The notes: generated by a model not told the origin, from the sequence alone. Counted from the stretch's first letter, positions 38,101-47,299 are shown. The stretch: DNA of 64,000 nt from DASRVA01 sp050732875 (GCA_050732875.1 JBOHRQ010000003.1:28142-92141); one strand, 5' to 3'. Translations and numbers: made by a program.

Positions 38101-39339
38101 TCACCCGAACAACGCCTCCAGAGCGAAGTAGCACAACACCGTGACCCCCGCCGCCGCGGGGATGGTCACCACCCAGCTCGAAATGATGTTGCGAATCACG
38201 CGCAGGTCGAGCGCGGCCATCCCGCGCGCGAAACCGACGCCGACCACGGCCCCTACCAGCGTGTGGGTCGTGGAGATCGGCAGCCCCAGACGCGACGCGA
38301 CGAGCACCGTCGTCGCGGTGCCGAACTCCGCCGAGAAGCCGCGCGTGGGGGTCATGGTGGTGATCTTGCGCCCGACCGTGTCGATCACCTTGTAGCCGTA
38401 GGTGCCGAGCCCGGCCACGATCCCGGCGCCGCCGACCAGGAGCAGCCAGAAGGGTACGGGAGCCTCGCCGCTCATCGAGCCCTGCGAGCGGATCTGGACG
38501 ATGCCCGCCATGGGGCCGATCGCGTTAGCGACGTCATTGGCGCCGTGGGCAAAGGCGACGAAGCACGCGGTGACGACCTGGAGCCCGCCGAACAGTCGCT
38601 CGACGGCCGGTGCCCCGTGCCCGGCCGGGCGCGGGCGCCGCCGCAGCCAGGTCCGCATTCCCAAACCCACACCGGCGCCGATCGCGACGCAGAGCGGCCC
38701 TGCGATCCAGAAGGGAAAGTCCAGGTTCAGGTTCTCGAGTCCCTTGTAGAGGATCGACAGCCCGAGGATGAAGCCCACCAGCGCCACCAGATGGGGCGCC
38801 CAGCGGATAGTGGCCTCGTAGGGGTCCTCATCGAGGAGTATGGCGCGGCGGATGAACGTGAAGATGAGGAACCCGATGGTCGCCCCGCATACGGGAGAAA
38901 CGATCCACGACAGCACGATGGAGGCCATCGTCCCCCATGCCACCGCTTCGGGGCCCACGGAGACGAGGCCGAAACCGACCACCGCGCCGACGATCGAGTG
39001 CGTGGTCGACACGGGCAGCCCGAACGCCGTCGCAACCAGCAGCCACGTGGCGGCGCCGAACAGGGCGCCCGCCATGCCGAACATGTATTGCTCGGGGCTG
39101 TCCAGGAAGATCTCGGGCGGGATGATCTCGCCCTTGATCGTCTCAGCGACGTGGGCGCCCACGAGCACCGCGCCGGCGAACTCGAACACGGCCGCCACCA
39201 GGATCGCCTGGCGCAGGGTCAAGGCCCCCGAGCCCACGCTCGTCCCCATGGCGTTGGCGACGTCGTTGGCGCCGATGTTCCAGGCCATGTACAGGCCGAT
39301 GACGATGGCCAGTACGTAGAAGGCCGTCAGCCCGTCCAC
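38101..39339 (-). CDS. pitA: Low-affinity inorganic phosphate transporter, PiT family
   Basis: This is a 412-residue integral membrane phosphate/cation symporter. The duplicated PiT signatures are clear: NIGANDVANAMGTSVGSGAL in the first half and AHGANDVANAIGPMAG in the second, each followed by LPVSTTHSIVGA and LPISTTHTLVGA. About ten membrane helices are predicted, with a charged central loop (MRTWLRRRPRP). GTG 39339 follows GGCGGTGA. It lies 68 bp after the DUF47 gene, its usual regulator partner. Confidence 0.95.
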   Translation of the reverse strand: MDGLTAFYVLAIVIGLYMAWNIGANDVANAMGTSVGSGALTLRQAILVAAVFEFAGAVLVGAHVAETIKGEIIPPEIFLDSPEQYMFGMAGALFGAATWLLVATAFGLPVSTTHSIVGAVVGFGLVSVGPEAVAWGTMASIVLSWIVSPVCGATIGFLIFTFIRRAILLDEDPYEATIRWAPHLVALVGFILGLSILYKGLENLNLDFPFWIAGPLCVAIGAGVGLGMRTWLRRRPRPAGHGAPAVERLFGGLQVVTACFVAFAHGANDVANAIGPMAGIVQIRSQGSMSGEAPVPFWLLLVGGAGIVAGLGTYGYKVIDTVGRKITTMTPTRGFSAEFGTATTVLVASRLGLPISTTHTLVGAVVGVGFARGMAALDLRVIRNIISSWVVTIPAAAGVTVLCYFALEALFG

Positions 39340-39407
39340 GTCACCGCCTGGTACGAGCGATCACGATCACGGTGACGTTGGTTGCGAGCGGGGCACCACC
39401 CGGGAGA

Positions 39408-40094
39408 CTACTGCCGCGAGAGCATCATGCGCAGGTTGTCCCCGGTGTTCTCGGCGTGATTCGCGATCTCACCGAGAAGCCGGAAGAGCTTCATGATGAA
39501 GTAGACCGAGATCGGATCGACCTGGTCCTCGATGGCGTACAGATGACGGGAGACGTTCGTCTGGAGCTTGTCAGCCTCGTACTCCCCGTGCGAGACCTGC
39601 TCGATCTCCTCGATCACCCGATCGGCCTCCCGTCCACCGAAGCCGGCCTCCTGCAGAGTCTCGATCTCCCCGGCCGCCCGGACGAGCAGCTCGCTGACCT
39701 CGATGACCTTGTCGACGAAGGCGAGGATCTCGGCGTGCAGATCTTCGGGAACGATGGTGCGGCGCACGGTGAGCAGAACGGCGATGTCCTCGGCGGTATC
39801 GGCGATCGCGTCCTGCTCCTTGAGGAACTTCAGCATGTCGCCGCGATCGACGGGAAGGAAGAACCACTTCGGCAAGTGGTTGCGGATCTCGCGCTTGATC
39901 GTGTCGGCCTCGTGTTCGAGGTCGGAGATCCGGTCGTAGATCATCTGAACCTCGTCGTAGTTCTTCGCCAGGAACGCCTCCAGGAGCGGGCGCACCTCGC
40001 GCACGGTCTCGTGAACCTTCTGGGTGTGCTGGACGAGCGGTCCGAACGGGGAGCGCCCGAAGAGCTCGGCGATCGCGCGGATGGCCAACGACAC
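39408..40094 (-). CDS. DUF47/TIGR00153 PhoU-like phosphate transport regulator
   Basis: This 228-residue helical protein resembles PhoU and is commonly paired with PiT transporters. It has the family opening FGRSPFGPLVQHTQKVHE, the metal-binding acidic helix YDRISDLEHEADTIKREIRN, EQDAIADTAEDIA and the C-terminal LLGEIANHAENTGDNLRMML. It probably controls or gates the adjacent transporter. GTG 40094 is the start. A palindrome-bearing promoter lies just upstream. Confidence 0.92.
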   Translation of the reverse strand: MSLAIRAIAELFGRSPFGPLVQHTQKVHETVREVRPLLEAFLAKNYDEVQMIYDRISDLEHEADTIKREIRNHLPKWFFLPVDRGDMLKFLKEQDAIADTAEDIAVLLTVRRTIVPEDLHAEILAFVDKVIEVSELLVRAAGEIETLQEAGFGGREADRVIEEIEQVSHGEYEADKLQTNVSRHLYAIEDQVDPISVYFIMKLFRLLGEIANHAENTGDNLRMMLSRQ

Positions 40095-40129
40095 CTCGAG
40101 GAATGGGTAACGAAAAAAGGCGCGAGGAG

Positions 40130-40158
40130 AAACTAGGAACGCGTTCCGCCCCGAACAA
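40130..40158 (-). promoter_or_regulatory. Candidate promoter with a palindromic operator before the DUF47-PiT pair
   Basis: On the minus strand TTGTTC (40153-40158) and TAGTTT (40130-40135) are 17 bp apart. The spacer contains a perfect 12-bp palindrome GGAACGCGTTCC (40136-40147) touching the -10, a usual place for a repressor site. The -35 is weak. Confidence 0.45.
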
Positions 40159-40163
40159 GAGCC

Positions 40164-41225
40164 TCAGGCTTCCCGCTCTTCGGTCTCGAGGCGAATCATC
40201 GACCGCACGAGAACGAGGAGCGACAGGTTGCCCAGCAGCTCGACCAGGGCGGCGAACTGCTCCTGATAGAAGCTGAACACCTGCACCAGCAGGATCGAGA
40301 CGAGAATCGCACGCTCGAACATGTGGAACGCGGCCAGCCGGTTTCCCTTGAGGACGCGGGTCACGCCGAGCAGGACGAAGACGCCGGCCACCCCGCTGGC
40401 GACGAGCTGGGCCATCTCGGCCCCCGACAGATCCAGCGTCCGCTCCGCCGCCCAACCCATGAACCGCCAGTCCAGGACCTCGTCGTGACGCAGCCCGACC
40501 GTGTACACCAGGAGCGCACCGTACAGCAGCTTCACCGCGAGCTGGCCCACGAACACCAGGATGATCGCCCGGTCGAACCAGGGCAGCCGGACCAGCTTCC
40601 GGTACAGGGCTCTCAGGCGCTCGCGGCCCACGGTGAACGCCGTCGGCCGCGGCGGTCGCAGCTCGACCACGTGCAGGGCGGTCATCAGCCCGGCGACCAG
40701 CGGATGCCCGGGCTCGCTCTGCTCGAGGTAGCGTCGCGCCCTCCCCGCTTCGACCTCGTCGAGATCGTGACGGGCCAGCTCCTCCATCTCGCGCAGCGCG
40801 TTCAGGAGGTACTCCAGGCCGGAGTACTCGCCGCGCCCATGGATCAGGTGCCCGGCGATGAGGAGCGAGACGAAGGTGACGTACATGATCGCCACCGCAG
40901 GCTCGAAGAAGTAATCGCTGTCGCGGGTGACGAACTTCCCCACCTCGTCGATGAACGTGCCGAACCCCAATCCTCCCAGCACAGCGGCCGCGCGCAGCCG
41001 GGCTTCGCCGAGGAAAGCGAGGACGATCACGAATCCCAGCAGCATGAGCAGGCCGCCCCACAGGAGGTGCGCGATGTGAAACTCTTCGCCGCCGATCTGC
41101 GGATAGCCCGTGAGGTGGAGGAAGAGACGGATGGCCAGGATCGCGGTAACGGCCGACACGACGAACATCTCCAGATGATCGTAGCCGTCCAGGTTGCGCA
41201 GGAAGAACCGCCGCGAGTTCCTCAC
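40164..41225 (-). CDS. Conserved integral membrane protein of unknown function
   Basis: This is a 353-residue protein with about eight predicted membrane helices in two groups of four (roughly 20-140 and 220-340). A cytosolic helical region between them (ALREMEELARHDLDEVEAGR) is followed by LRPPRPTAFTVGRERL. The most distinctive motif is GFGTFIDEVGKFVTRDSDYFF near residues 85-105, which I recall from uncharacterised proteins in several phyla. No transporter or enzyme signature is recognised. It is coupled to tatD by ATGA. The nearby phosphate genes may hint at a role, but they are separated by a promoter. Confidence 0.78.
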   Translation of the reverse strand: MRNSRRFFLRNLDGYDHLEMFVVSAVTAILAIRLFLHLTGYPQIGGEEFHIAHLLWGGLLMLLGFVIVLAFLGEARLRAAAVLGGLGFGTFIDEVGKFVTRDSDYFFEPAVAIMYVTFVSLLIAGHLIHGRGEYSGLEYLLNALREMEELARHDLDEVEAGRARRYLEQSEPGHPLVAGLMTALHVVELRPPRPTAFTVGRERLRALYRKLVRLPWFDRAIILVFVGQLAVKLLYGALLVYTVGLRHDEVLDWRFMGWAAERTLDLSGAEMAQLVASGVAGVFVLLGVTRVLKGNRLAAFHMFERAILVSILLVQVFSFYQEQFAALVELLGNLSLLVLVRSMIRLETEEREA

Positions 41226-42031
41226 GCCGAATCGCCCCCCTCCGGAAGCCCGTAGAACCGCCGCGCGTTGGCTCGCGTAAGCGCACCCATCGCCGTGACA
41301 TCGGTCTCCTTCAGCTCGGCCAGGCGGGCGATCGTCTCGACCACGAAGGCCGGCTCGTTGCGAATCCCCCGGTGAGGAACCGGCGCCAGGTACGGCGCAT
41401 CGGTCTCCACCAGCAGACGATCCACCGGCACGCGTCCTACGAGCGTCGCGGCGGCAAACGAGCGGAACGTCACCATCCCGGAGAAGGACACGTAGTAACC
41501 GGTCTCCACGGCTCGCTCGAGCATGGACAGGCTTCCGCTGAAACAGTGCAGCACGACGCGTTCCGGAGAGAGCTTCGATCCGGCCAGGGCCTCCAGCGTC
41601 TCGTCTTCGGCGTCCCGTGAATGGACGACGACCGGCAGGTCCCGCTCGCGGGCCATCTCGAGATGATCGGCGAACGCCTCGAGCTGCCGGTCCCGCGGAC
41701 TGTTGTCGTAGTGGAAGTCCAGACCCGTCTCACCGACCGCCAGGGCCCCGGCCTCGAGCTGCGCCAGGATGGCCTCGCGCAGCTCCACGTCCCACCGCAC
41801 GGCGTCGTGCGGATGGAGACCGGCCGTCCAGTAGAGCCGGGGGCTCTCCCCATCCGGCTCGCGGGCGGCCAGGGCCCGGGCTTTGGCGGCGCTGTCGGGA
41901 TCCGATGCGATGACCACGATCTCGTGAACTCCGGCCTGCCAGGCCCGGGCAAGAACCGCGTCCCGGTCCCCATCGAAGGCCGGATCCTGGAGGTGGCAAT
42001 GGCTGTCGAAGAACCGGGGGGGGCCAGGCAC
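41222..42031 (-). CDS. tatD: TatD family metal-dependent deoxyribonuclease
   Basis: This is a 269-residue TIM-barrel hydrolase acting as a 3'-5' DNase. Metal and catalytic motifs are DSHCHLQD near the start, AVGETGLDFHYD, PVVVHSRDAEDETL, LHCFSGS and LLVETDAPYLAPVPHRG. GTG 42031 lies 30 bp after secF. Despite its name the family is not part of the Tat translocase. It follows secDF here, and its stop is coupled to the membrane protein downstream. Confidence 0.94.
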   Translation of the reverse strand: MPGPPRFFDSHCHLQDPAFDGDRDAVLARAWQAGVHEIVVIASDPDSAAKARALAAREPDGESPRLYWTAGLHPHDAVRWDVELREAILAQLEAGALAVGETGLDFHYDNSPRDRQLEAFADHLEMARERDLPVVVHSRDAEDETLEALAGSKLSPERVVLHCFSGSLSMLERAVETGYYVSFSGMVTFRSFAAATLVGRVPVDRLLVETDAPYLAPVPHRGIRNEPAFVVETIARLAELKETDVTAMGALTRANARRFYGLPEGGDSA

Positions 42032-42061
42032 GACCGGTAAGCCCCTGCTAGCGACGCCACA

Positions 42062-43021
42062 CTAGGCGGGCTGCTTGCTCTTCCTGCGCTTCTTCGAAAG
42101 CGCCGCATCGCCGCCGCGATCCTCGATGCGGTGCTTCCACTCGACCACCAGCGGTGCGCCGACCAGGATCGACGAGTAGGTCCCGATGAGGATCCCGATG
42201 ATGAGCGCGAACGCGAAGTCGTGGATGACCTCGCCCCCGATGAAAAAGAGGAACAGGAGAACCACCAGCGTGGTTCCTCCCGTCAGTATCGTTCGCGACA
42301 GAGTCTCGTTCACCGCTCGGTTCACGAGCACCTCGTACGGTTCTCGCCGCATGGTCTTGACGTCCTCCCGAATGCGGTCGAAGACCACGATCGTGTCGTT
42401 GATCGAATAGCCGACGATGGTAAGAAAAGCCGCCACGACCGCGAGCGAGATCTCCTTGCCGGTCAGCGAGAATACCCCGATCGACAGCACGATGTCGTGA
42501 AGCGTGGCCAGGATCGCAGCCACTCCGAACTTGAAGTCGAATCGAAAGGCGACATAGACCATGATGAAGCCCATGGCGTACAGGATGGCCATGAGCGCAT
42601 CCCGCTTGAGCTCCTCGCCGATCTTGGGACCCACGGCCTCGGTGCGGACGACCTCGAACTGACGGCCCTCCAGCCGGGGCGCCTGACGGAGGTGCTCCTC
42701 GATCCGCTGCCCGAACATCTCCTCCTCACCGACCGGGACCTGAGCCCGCACGACGACGTCGGAAGGATCTCCGAAGCTCTGGACCTCGCTGGACTCGAGG
42801 CCCGGCATGTCGTCGAGGGCGTCCCGCAACTGCTGGGTCTCGATCGGTTCCTCGAAGTCGAGCTGGACGAGGGTGCCCCCGGTGAAGTCGATGGAGTATT
42901 CCAGGCCCCCGCGAGCGATGATCGAGATGACCGTAATGAGGATCAGCAGCCCCGAAAGCCCGAAAGCCCAGTTGCGGTACTTCATGAACGGATAGTCGGC
43001 GTTCCGGAAGAGCCAGATCAT
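42062..43021 (-). CDS. secF: Protein translocase subunit SecF
   Basis: SecF works with SecD as a proton-driven periplasmic pulling machine on the Sec channel. The 319-residue protein has one N-terminal helix, the SecF opening YSIDFTGGTLVQLDFEEP, a P4-like periplasmic domain, the conserved AVGPKIGEELKRDA motif, and five C-terminal helices with VGYSINDTIVVFDRIREDV and NETLSRTILTG. The C-terminus is basic (SKKRRKSK). It begins 7 bp after secD. Confidence 0.96.
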   Translation of the reverse strand: MIWLFRNADYPFMKYRNWAFGLSGLLILITVISIIARGGLEYSIDFTGGTLVQLDFEEPIETQQLRDALDDMPGLESSEVQSFGDPSDVVVRAQVPVGEEEMFGQRIEEHLRQAPRLEGRQFEVVRTEAVGPKIGEELKRDALMAILYAMGFIMVYVAFRFDFKFGVAAILATLHDIVLSIGVFSLTGKEISLAVVAAFLTIVGYSINDTIVVFDRIREDVKTMRREPYEVLVNRAVNETLSRTILTGGTTLVVLLFLFFIGGEVIHDFAFALIIGILIGTYSSILVGAPLVVEWKHRIEDRGGDAALSKKRRKSKQPA

Positions 43022-43028
43022 GGCCGCC

Positions 43029-44762
43029 TCAGATGCTCAGGGACTGGGCCGCCATGCGGCGGGTCCAGGTTTCGAAAATCGTACGTGTCACGAAGACCGC
43101 GGTGAAGATCGAGCTGATGATGCCGATCGTCAGCACGACCGCAAACCCCTTGATGGGCCCGGTGCCGAACTGGAAGAGCACTGCGGCGGCGATCAGGGTG
43201 GTGATCTGGGAGTCGAGGATCGTCACCAGCGCCCGGTCGTATCCGGCGTCGAGCGCCGCCCGCACGGACTTCCCGAGACCCAGCTCCTCGCGTACCCGCT
43301 CGAAGACCAGGACGTTGGCATCCACCGACATGCCGACCGTCAGAATGAGCCCGGCGATCCCGGGGAGCGTGAGCGTGGCCCCGAAGCCGGCCAGGGCCGC
43401 CAGGATCAGAAAGAGATTGAGGATCAGGCCCACGTTGGCGACCATCCCCGAGGCCCGGTAGTAGAAAACGATGAGGGCGAGCACGGCGATCATGCCCATC
43501 CAGCTCGCGCGCCATCCGCTGGCGATCGAGTCGGCCCCCAGCGACGGTCCCACCGTCCGCTCCTCGAGAATCTCGAGCGGAGCAGGCAGCGCGCCGGCCC
43601 TCAGGACGATCGCGATGTCGCGTGCCTCTTCGACCGAGTCGAAGCCTTCGATCTGCGCGTTTCCTCCGGTGATCCGCTGCCGGATGTTGGGAGCCATCCG
43701 CACCACCTCGTCGAGGACGATCGCCATCCGGTCCCCGACGTGTCGCCCCGTGACGTCGGCGAACGTCGACGCGCCCTCGTCGGTCATGCTGAGCGACACG
43801 ATCGACTGGTTCATCAGCTGAGGATCGAAGCCGGCGGCGGCGGTGGCGATGATTTCGCCGGTGAGCGCGGGCTCGCGCTCGACCAGGTAGAGCCTTTCGT
43901 AGCTGCGACCGTCGGCGAACGTCTGAGGCTCGCCCGACCACAGCCACTCGTACCCGTCGCCGATCGCCTGCTGCGCGGCTGGATCCTCCAGGAGCCCGCG
44001 GACCCGCTGCACCTGCCTCTCGTCGACCAGCAGGTTGAATGCATCCGCCCCTACGGCCTCGGTCTGGAGCAGAGAGGAGAGAGGCGCCTCGTCGTCGGCC
44101 GGGGCCTCCCCGGCGCCCGCGCCCGGGGGCTCCTCCTGGCCGAGAAATTCCCCGAGCGTGGTGGCTCCGGACGTGTCCTGCCCGGTGACCGCGGCGGTGC
44201 CGGCGTCCCCCGTAGCCAGCGTGTCCGGAGCGGTGGTATCGGCGGGCGCTGCGGCGCTCGTCAATGGCCGTCCGGTGAGCGCGCCGTCGACGTCCCGCAG
44301 CCGATCGGTCAGCTCCCTGCCGTCGACGACCATCTGGAACTCCAGGAAGGCGGTCCGCTGGACGAGATCCTTGGCCCGCTCCTCGTCCTGGATTCCGGGG
44401 AGCTCCACGATGATCCGCTCGTCGCCCACCTTCTGGATCAGGGGTTCGGCGACACCGAACTGGTCGACACGGTTACGGATGATCTCGAGCGCGCGGTCGA
44501 CGGCGTCCCGCCGCTCGTCATCGGTGAAGGATCGCTCGCTCTCGTCGATCTCGAGAACGAGGTGCATCCCTCCCTGCAGATCCAGGCCGAGCTGGATCGA
44601 CCGTTCGCTCAGGCGGTCCCACGCGCCGGGATCGGACTCCTGAAGGGCCTGACGCTCCCCGGCCGACATCGAGTACAGCCGCAGTGTCGGCCACAGATAC
44701 CAGGCCGCGGCGAGGACCGCGATCGCGACGATCGCCCAGCGTAGCCTGAGGTTATGCCGCAT
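43029..44762 (-). CDS. secD: Protein translocase subunit SecD
   Basis: This is a 577-residue Sec accessory protein. After the first helix come LGLDLQGGMHLVLEID and the P1 domain (NRVDQFGVAEPLIQKVG, RIIVELPGI). A low-complexity Ala/Thr/Asp/Pro-rich insert of roughly 60 residues (about 165-225) splits the periplasmic part. LRAGALPAPLEILEERTVGPSLG then leads into six helices with GMSVDANVLVFERVREEL and FGTGPIKGFAVVLTIGI. ATG 44762 has no clear Shine-Dalgarno; a hairpin lies just upstream. Confidence 0.96.
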   Translation of the reverse strand: MRHNLRLRWAIVAIAVLAAAWYLWPTLRLYSMSAGERQALQESDPGAWDRLSERSIQLGLDLQGGMHLVLEIDESERSFTDDERRDAVDRALEIIRNRVDQFGVAEPLIQKVGDERIIVELPGIQDEERAKDLVQRTAFLEFQMVVDGRELTDRLRDVDGALTGRPLTSAAAPADTTAPDTLATGDAGTAAVTGQDTSGATTLGEFLGQEEPPGAGAGEAPADDEAPLSSLLQTEAVGADAFNLLVDERQVQRVRGLLEDPAAQQAIGDGYEWLWSGEPQTFADGRSYERLYLVEREPALTGEIIATAAAGFDPQLMNQSIVSLSMTDEGASTFADVTGRHVGDRMAIVLDEVVRMAPNIRQRITGGNAQIEGFDSVEEARDIAIVLRAGALPAPLEILEERTVGPSLGADSIASGWRASWMGMIAVLALIVFYYRASGMVANVGLILNLFLILAALAGFGATLTLPGIAGLILTVGMSVDANVLVFERVREELGLGKSVRAALDAGYDRALVTILDSQITTLIAAAVLFQFGTGPIKGFAVVLTIGIISSIFTAVFVTRTIFETWTRRMAAQSLSI

Positions 44763-44773
44763 TCGACCGGGTC

Positions 44774-44794
44774 GGGGATCCCTGCCGGATCCCC
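44774..44794 (-). promoter_or_regulatory. Perfect hairpin in the secD leader
   Basis: The sequence GGGGATCC, a 5-base loop, and GGATCCCC form a perfect 8-bp stem ending about 11 bases before the secD ATG. A second short palindrome, CGACC-G-GGTCG, lies between it and the ATG. This could mask or expose the ribosome site; no T-run follows, so it is not a typical terminator. Confidence 0.5.
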
Positions 44795-44833
44795 ACAGGG
44801 CAGGACGTTCCGGTTGATCGACGGAAAAAAGCC

Positions 44834-44862
44834 AAACTAGACACCCTCGCGATGACCGTCAA
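44834..44862 (-). promoter_or_regulatory. Promoter of the secDF-tatD operon
   Basis: TTGACG (44857-44862), a 17-bp spacer and TAGTTT (44834-44839) on the minus strand suggest a sigma-70 start near 44827 and a leader of about 65 bases. The -10 matches the consensus at only three positions. Confidence 0.5.
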
Positions 44863-44879
44863 ACCGTTTCCAGCGCCCG

Positions 44880-46055
44880 TCAGTCGAAGCGGCGCCATAT
44901 CTCGAAAACCCCCAAACCCACCCCCACCCTCACGAACCTCTCGCTAAGGCCGTTCGCCTCGAGATCTCCCCGGCGGCCGTACTCCAGCGCCACGTCCAGG
45001 CGACTCAAATCGCTGAATCCACGACTGTAGCCGACCGCCAGCGCCCACTCGGCGACCGGCTCGCCATCGATCCGGATCGGCAGCCGGCGCCAGCGGTAGC
45101 CGACCCTGAGGGGCGCCTCGGGGCCGATCACGAAGGCGACCGGGCTCGCGGGCGCGAACTCGATTCCGCCACTCACCTCCCAGGCGTCCCCGAGCTCGGT
45201 CTCGTCGTCGGCCAGATCCTCCTGGAGCGTCCCTTCCCATCCCGCATACCGCAGGCCGGCTCCCAGCCGCAGACGCTCCGACAAGGGCATGCTCGCCTCG
45301 AGGAGCAGCTCGTCCGGCAGACGGATCTCGGACTCCAGGCCCAGCAGGTCGGGATCTCCGGCTCGCGTCACCTCGCTGTCCAGATCGGGCCGGAGACGAT
45401 AGGCGAGCCCGAGACGCATGGCTTTCCCAAGCTCGCGCGTGATGCCCATCGTGAGCCCGACCCCCCCGAAATCCCGCGCCAGCGTGTCCCGGGTGGCCAG
45501 CTCGCCCGGGATCGATACGGATCGAACGACTTCTCGCGATCCGAGATAGAACTCCAGCCCGATCCCCGCACTCGTCTGCTCGTTCAGCCGGTATGCGAGA
45601 GCGGGCGCGAGGACACCCACCCCGCCGTTCGAAGTGAAGCCGAGCGGCACGGTGTCGCCCTCGAATACGACGCTGGACTCGATCGACGCGTCGAAATCGA
45701 GATGCTGGTAATAGCCGATCGCGATCACCGCGCCCCACGCCGGAAACGCCGCCTGTCCCATGGGGAACACCACATCGTCGAAGTCTCCGGAGGTCCGGCC
45801 ATCCTCCGCGGTGGTCCGCTGCCCGAGCAGGGACAGGTAGAGTCCGGCGCGCTCGACGCCGGCGATCCAGGCCGGGTTGTCCATCGTGAAGGTCTCGCCC
45901 GTGAGCCCGACCGGCGCCCCACCCATCCCGCGGCTGCGAACGTTCTCCCCGGATTCGGGGAGTCCGGGCAGCGGCAGGTTGAACACGCTCTCCTGGGCGC
46001 GGAGGGGAGCGGCCCACACGACCGCCGCCGCCGTCAGCAGGACGACCCGCCTCAC
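44880..46055 (-). CDS. Predicted outer-membrane beta-barrel protein
   Basis: This is a 391-residue exported protein. A signal peptide ends near AAPLRAQES. The mature part has alternating hydrophobic strands with frequent aromatic-Gly patterns (VIAIGYYQHLDF, AGIGLEFYLGS, LGLAYRLRPDLD, LRVGYRWRRLPI, WALAVGYSRGF), and it ends in a strand with C-terminal Phe-Asp. The N-terminal SRGMGGAPVGLTGETFTMDNPA resembles the start of OmpP1/FadL-type or UPF0164-like barrels in related phyla. GTG 46055 overlaps the lipoprotein gene stop. The ligand is unknown. Confidence 0.75.
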   Translation of the reverse strand: MRRVVLLTAAAVVWAAPLRAQESVFNLPLPGLPESGENVRSRGMGGAPVGLTGETFTMDNPAWIAGVERAGLYLSLLGQRTTAEDGRTSGDFDDVVFPMGQAAFPAWGAVIAIGYYQHLDFDASIESSVVFEGDTVPLGFTSNGGVGVLAPALAYRLNEQTSAGIGLEFYLGSREVVRSVSIPGELATRDTLARDFGGVGLTMGITRELGKAMRLGLAYRLRPDLDSEVTRAGDPDLLGLESEIRLPDELLLEASMPLSERLRLGAGLRYAGWEGTLQEDLADDETELGDAWEVSGGIEFAPASPVAFVIGPEAPLRVGYRWRRLPIRIDGEPVAEWALAVGYSRGFSDLSRLDVALEYGRRGDLEANGLSERFVRVGVGLGVFEIWRRFD

Positions 46056-47299
46056 GGCCCCGACTCTCCGGGAGGGACCACGACGAGCCGGAGGTGCGGT
46101 CGACGCTCAGGGAGGGAGGCGGGTCCCGCGAATCCCACGGCTCCGAAGTCGGCGGGCTCGTTGGCCATCACGATGTACAGTCCCAGGTTCGTCTCGGGAT
46201 CACGCAGCCAGTCGCGAACCGCGTCGGTCAGAAACGGGCTCTCGAAGACGAGCGAGTCGACCGGCAGGCTGTCACGCACGACCGGTGCAAGGCCGAAGAT
46301 GTTGCTGCCCGATGGGGGGACGAGGATCGTCTTCTCGCCGCGGAACTCGCTCCCCACGCGGCCCGCCACGAGCGCGATGGAGTCGCCCGGCAGGCTGACA
46401 CCATCCACCGGCAGGACGAGCTGGGCGCGGGCCACCAGGGTGCCGTCGGGAAGACCGGTCAGGTCCGGCTCCAGCACGATGCGCCGCACCTCCGCCCCGC
46501 CCGATACGACCAGCTCGCCGGCCGGCGTCCCGCCTCCAGCGGCGATGAAGGTGTCGTCGCGGGCCAGCTCGGAGACCTCGGCCGACGGACTCCCGGGAGC
46601 GCCGAGCTGGAAGATGAACTCCAGACGTGGCCCGTTGGGGTTGAGGACGCCCGACCCGCGGGACACGAATTCCACGCTCGCCCCCGGGGTCTGCTGGATC
46701 AGGATCAGGCCCTCGTTGGGCACGGATTCGAAGAGCCAGCCTGTCACGAGCTGGGTCGGAAGCGCCACGTCGACCGTGTCGGCGAGCACCGAGTCCTGTT
46801 CTCCGAGCGGCTCGATCACGAACTCGGCGATGGGAACGGGATCGAAGTCGCCGCCCGGCTCTATCCACGGCTCGCCGAGCTGGCGGCGCTCCCAGGTCGC
46901 GGCCTCCTCGCTCCACCCCGCGGAGACGCGATGGACCGCGAGCCGGAGCGGCTGCTCCAGCCTCGATCCGACCACCAGGCGGAGGCTGGCCTCGAGGATC
47001 TGCGTGTCGGGAGGCAGGCTGTCGAGGTCGGCCAGCGAGAAGCGGAACAACGGCCGGCTCTCGAAGCCCGCCGCATCCGGCCACAGGTGGGCGGATACGA
47101 GCCGGTCACCATCGGCGCGAGTCGCGGGAAAGATCGGATAGTCCTCGGCCAGCGCGAGGTCCGGGTGCGCGATCACCTCGAGTCCTTCCCCGAGCACTCC
47201 ATCGGGCAGCAGGTCGCCCCCCACCGGGCTCGGGTCGCCGCCGGTGCAGGCCGCGATCGCCGACCAGACCGCCATCCCCGCGAGAACCGAGCGCCTCAC
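46052..47299 (-). CDS. DNRLRE-like lipoprotein
   Basis: This is a 415-residue predicted lipoprotein with the lipobox-like AIAAC (Cys18) followed by TGGDPS. The body repeats a jelly-roll-like theme seen in DNRLRE/DUF4270-type surface proteins: FRFSLADLDSLPPDTQILEA, LRLAVHRVSAGWSEEAATWE, then LYIVMANEPADFGAVGF near the end. Such domains are found in secreted carbohydrate-binding and adhesin-like proteins. It is coupled upstream to the EutN-type gene and downstream to the barrel gene, so lipoprotein and barrel may form a surface pair (inference). Confidence 0.72.
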   Translation of the reverse strand: MRRSVLAGMAVWSAIAACTGGDPSPVGGDLLPDGVLGEGLEVIAHPDLALAEDYPIFPATRADGDRLVSAHLWPDAAGFESRPLFRFSLADLDSLPPDTQILEASLRLVVGSRLEQPLRLAVHRVSAGWSEEAATWERRQLGEPWIEPGGDFDPVPIAEFVIEPLGEQDSVLADTVDVALPTQLVTGWLFESVPNEGLILIQQTPGASVEFVSRGSGVLNPNGPRLEFIFQLGAPGSPSAEVSELARDDTFIAAGGGTPAGELVVSGGAEVRRIVLEPDLTGLPDGTLVARAQLVLPVDGVSLPGDSIALVAGRVGSEFRGEKTILVPPSGSNIFGLAPVVRDSLPVDSLVFESPFLTDAVRDWLRDPETNLGLYIVMANEPADFGAVGFAGPASLPERRPHLRLVVVPPGESGP

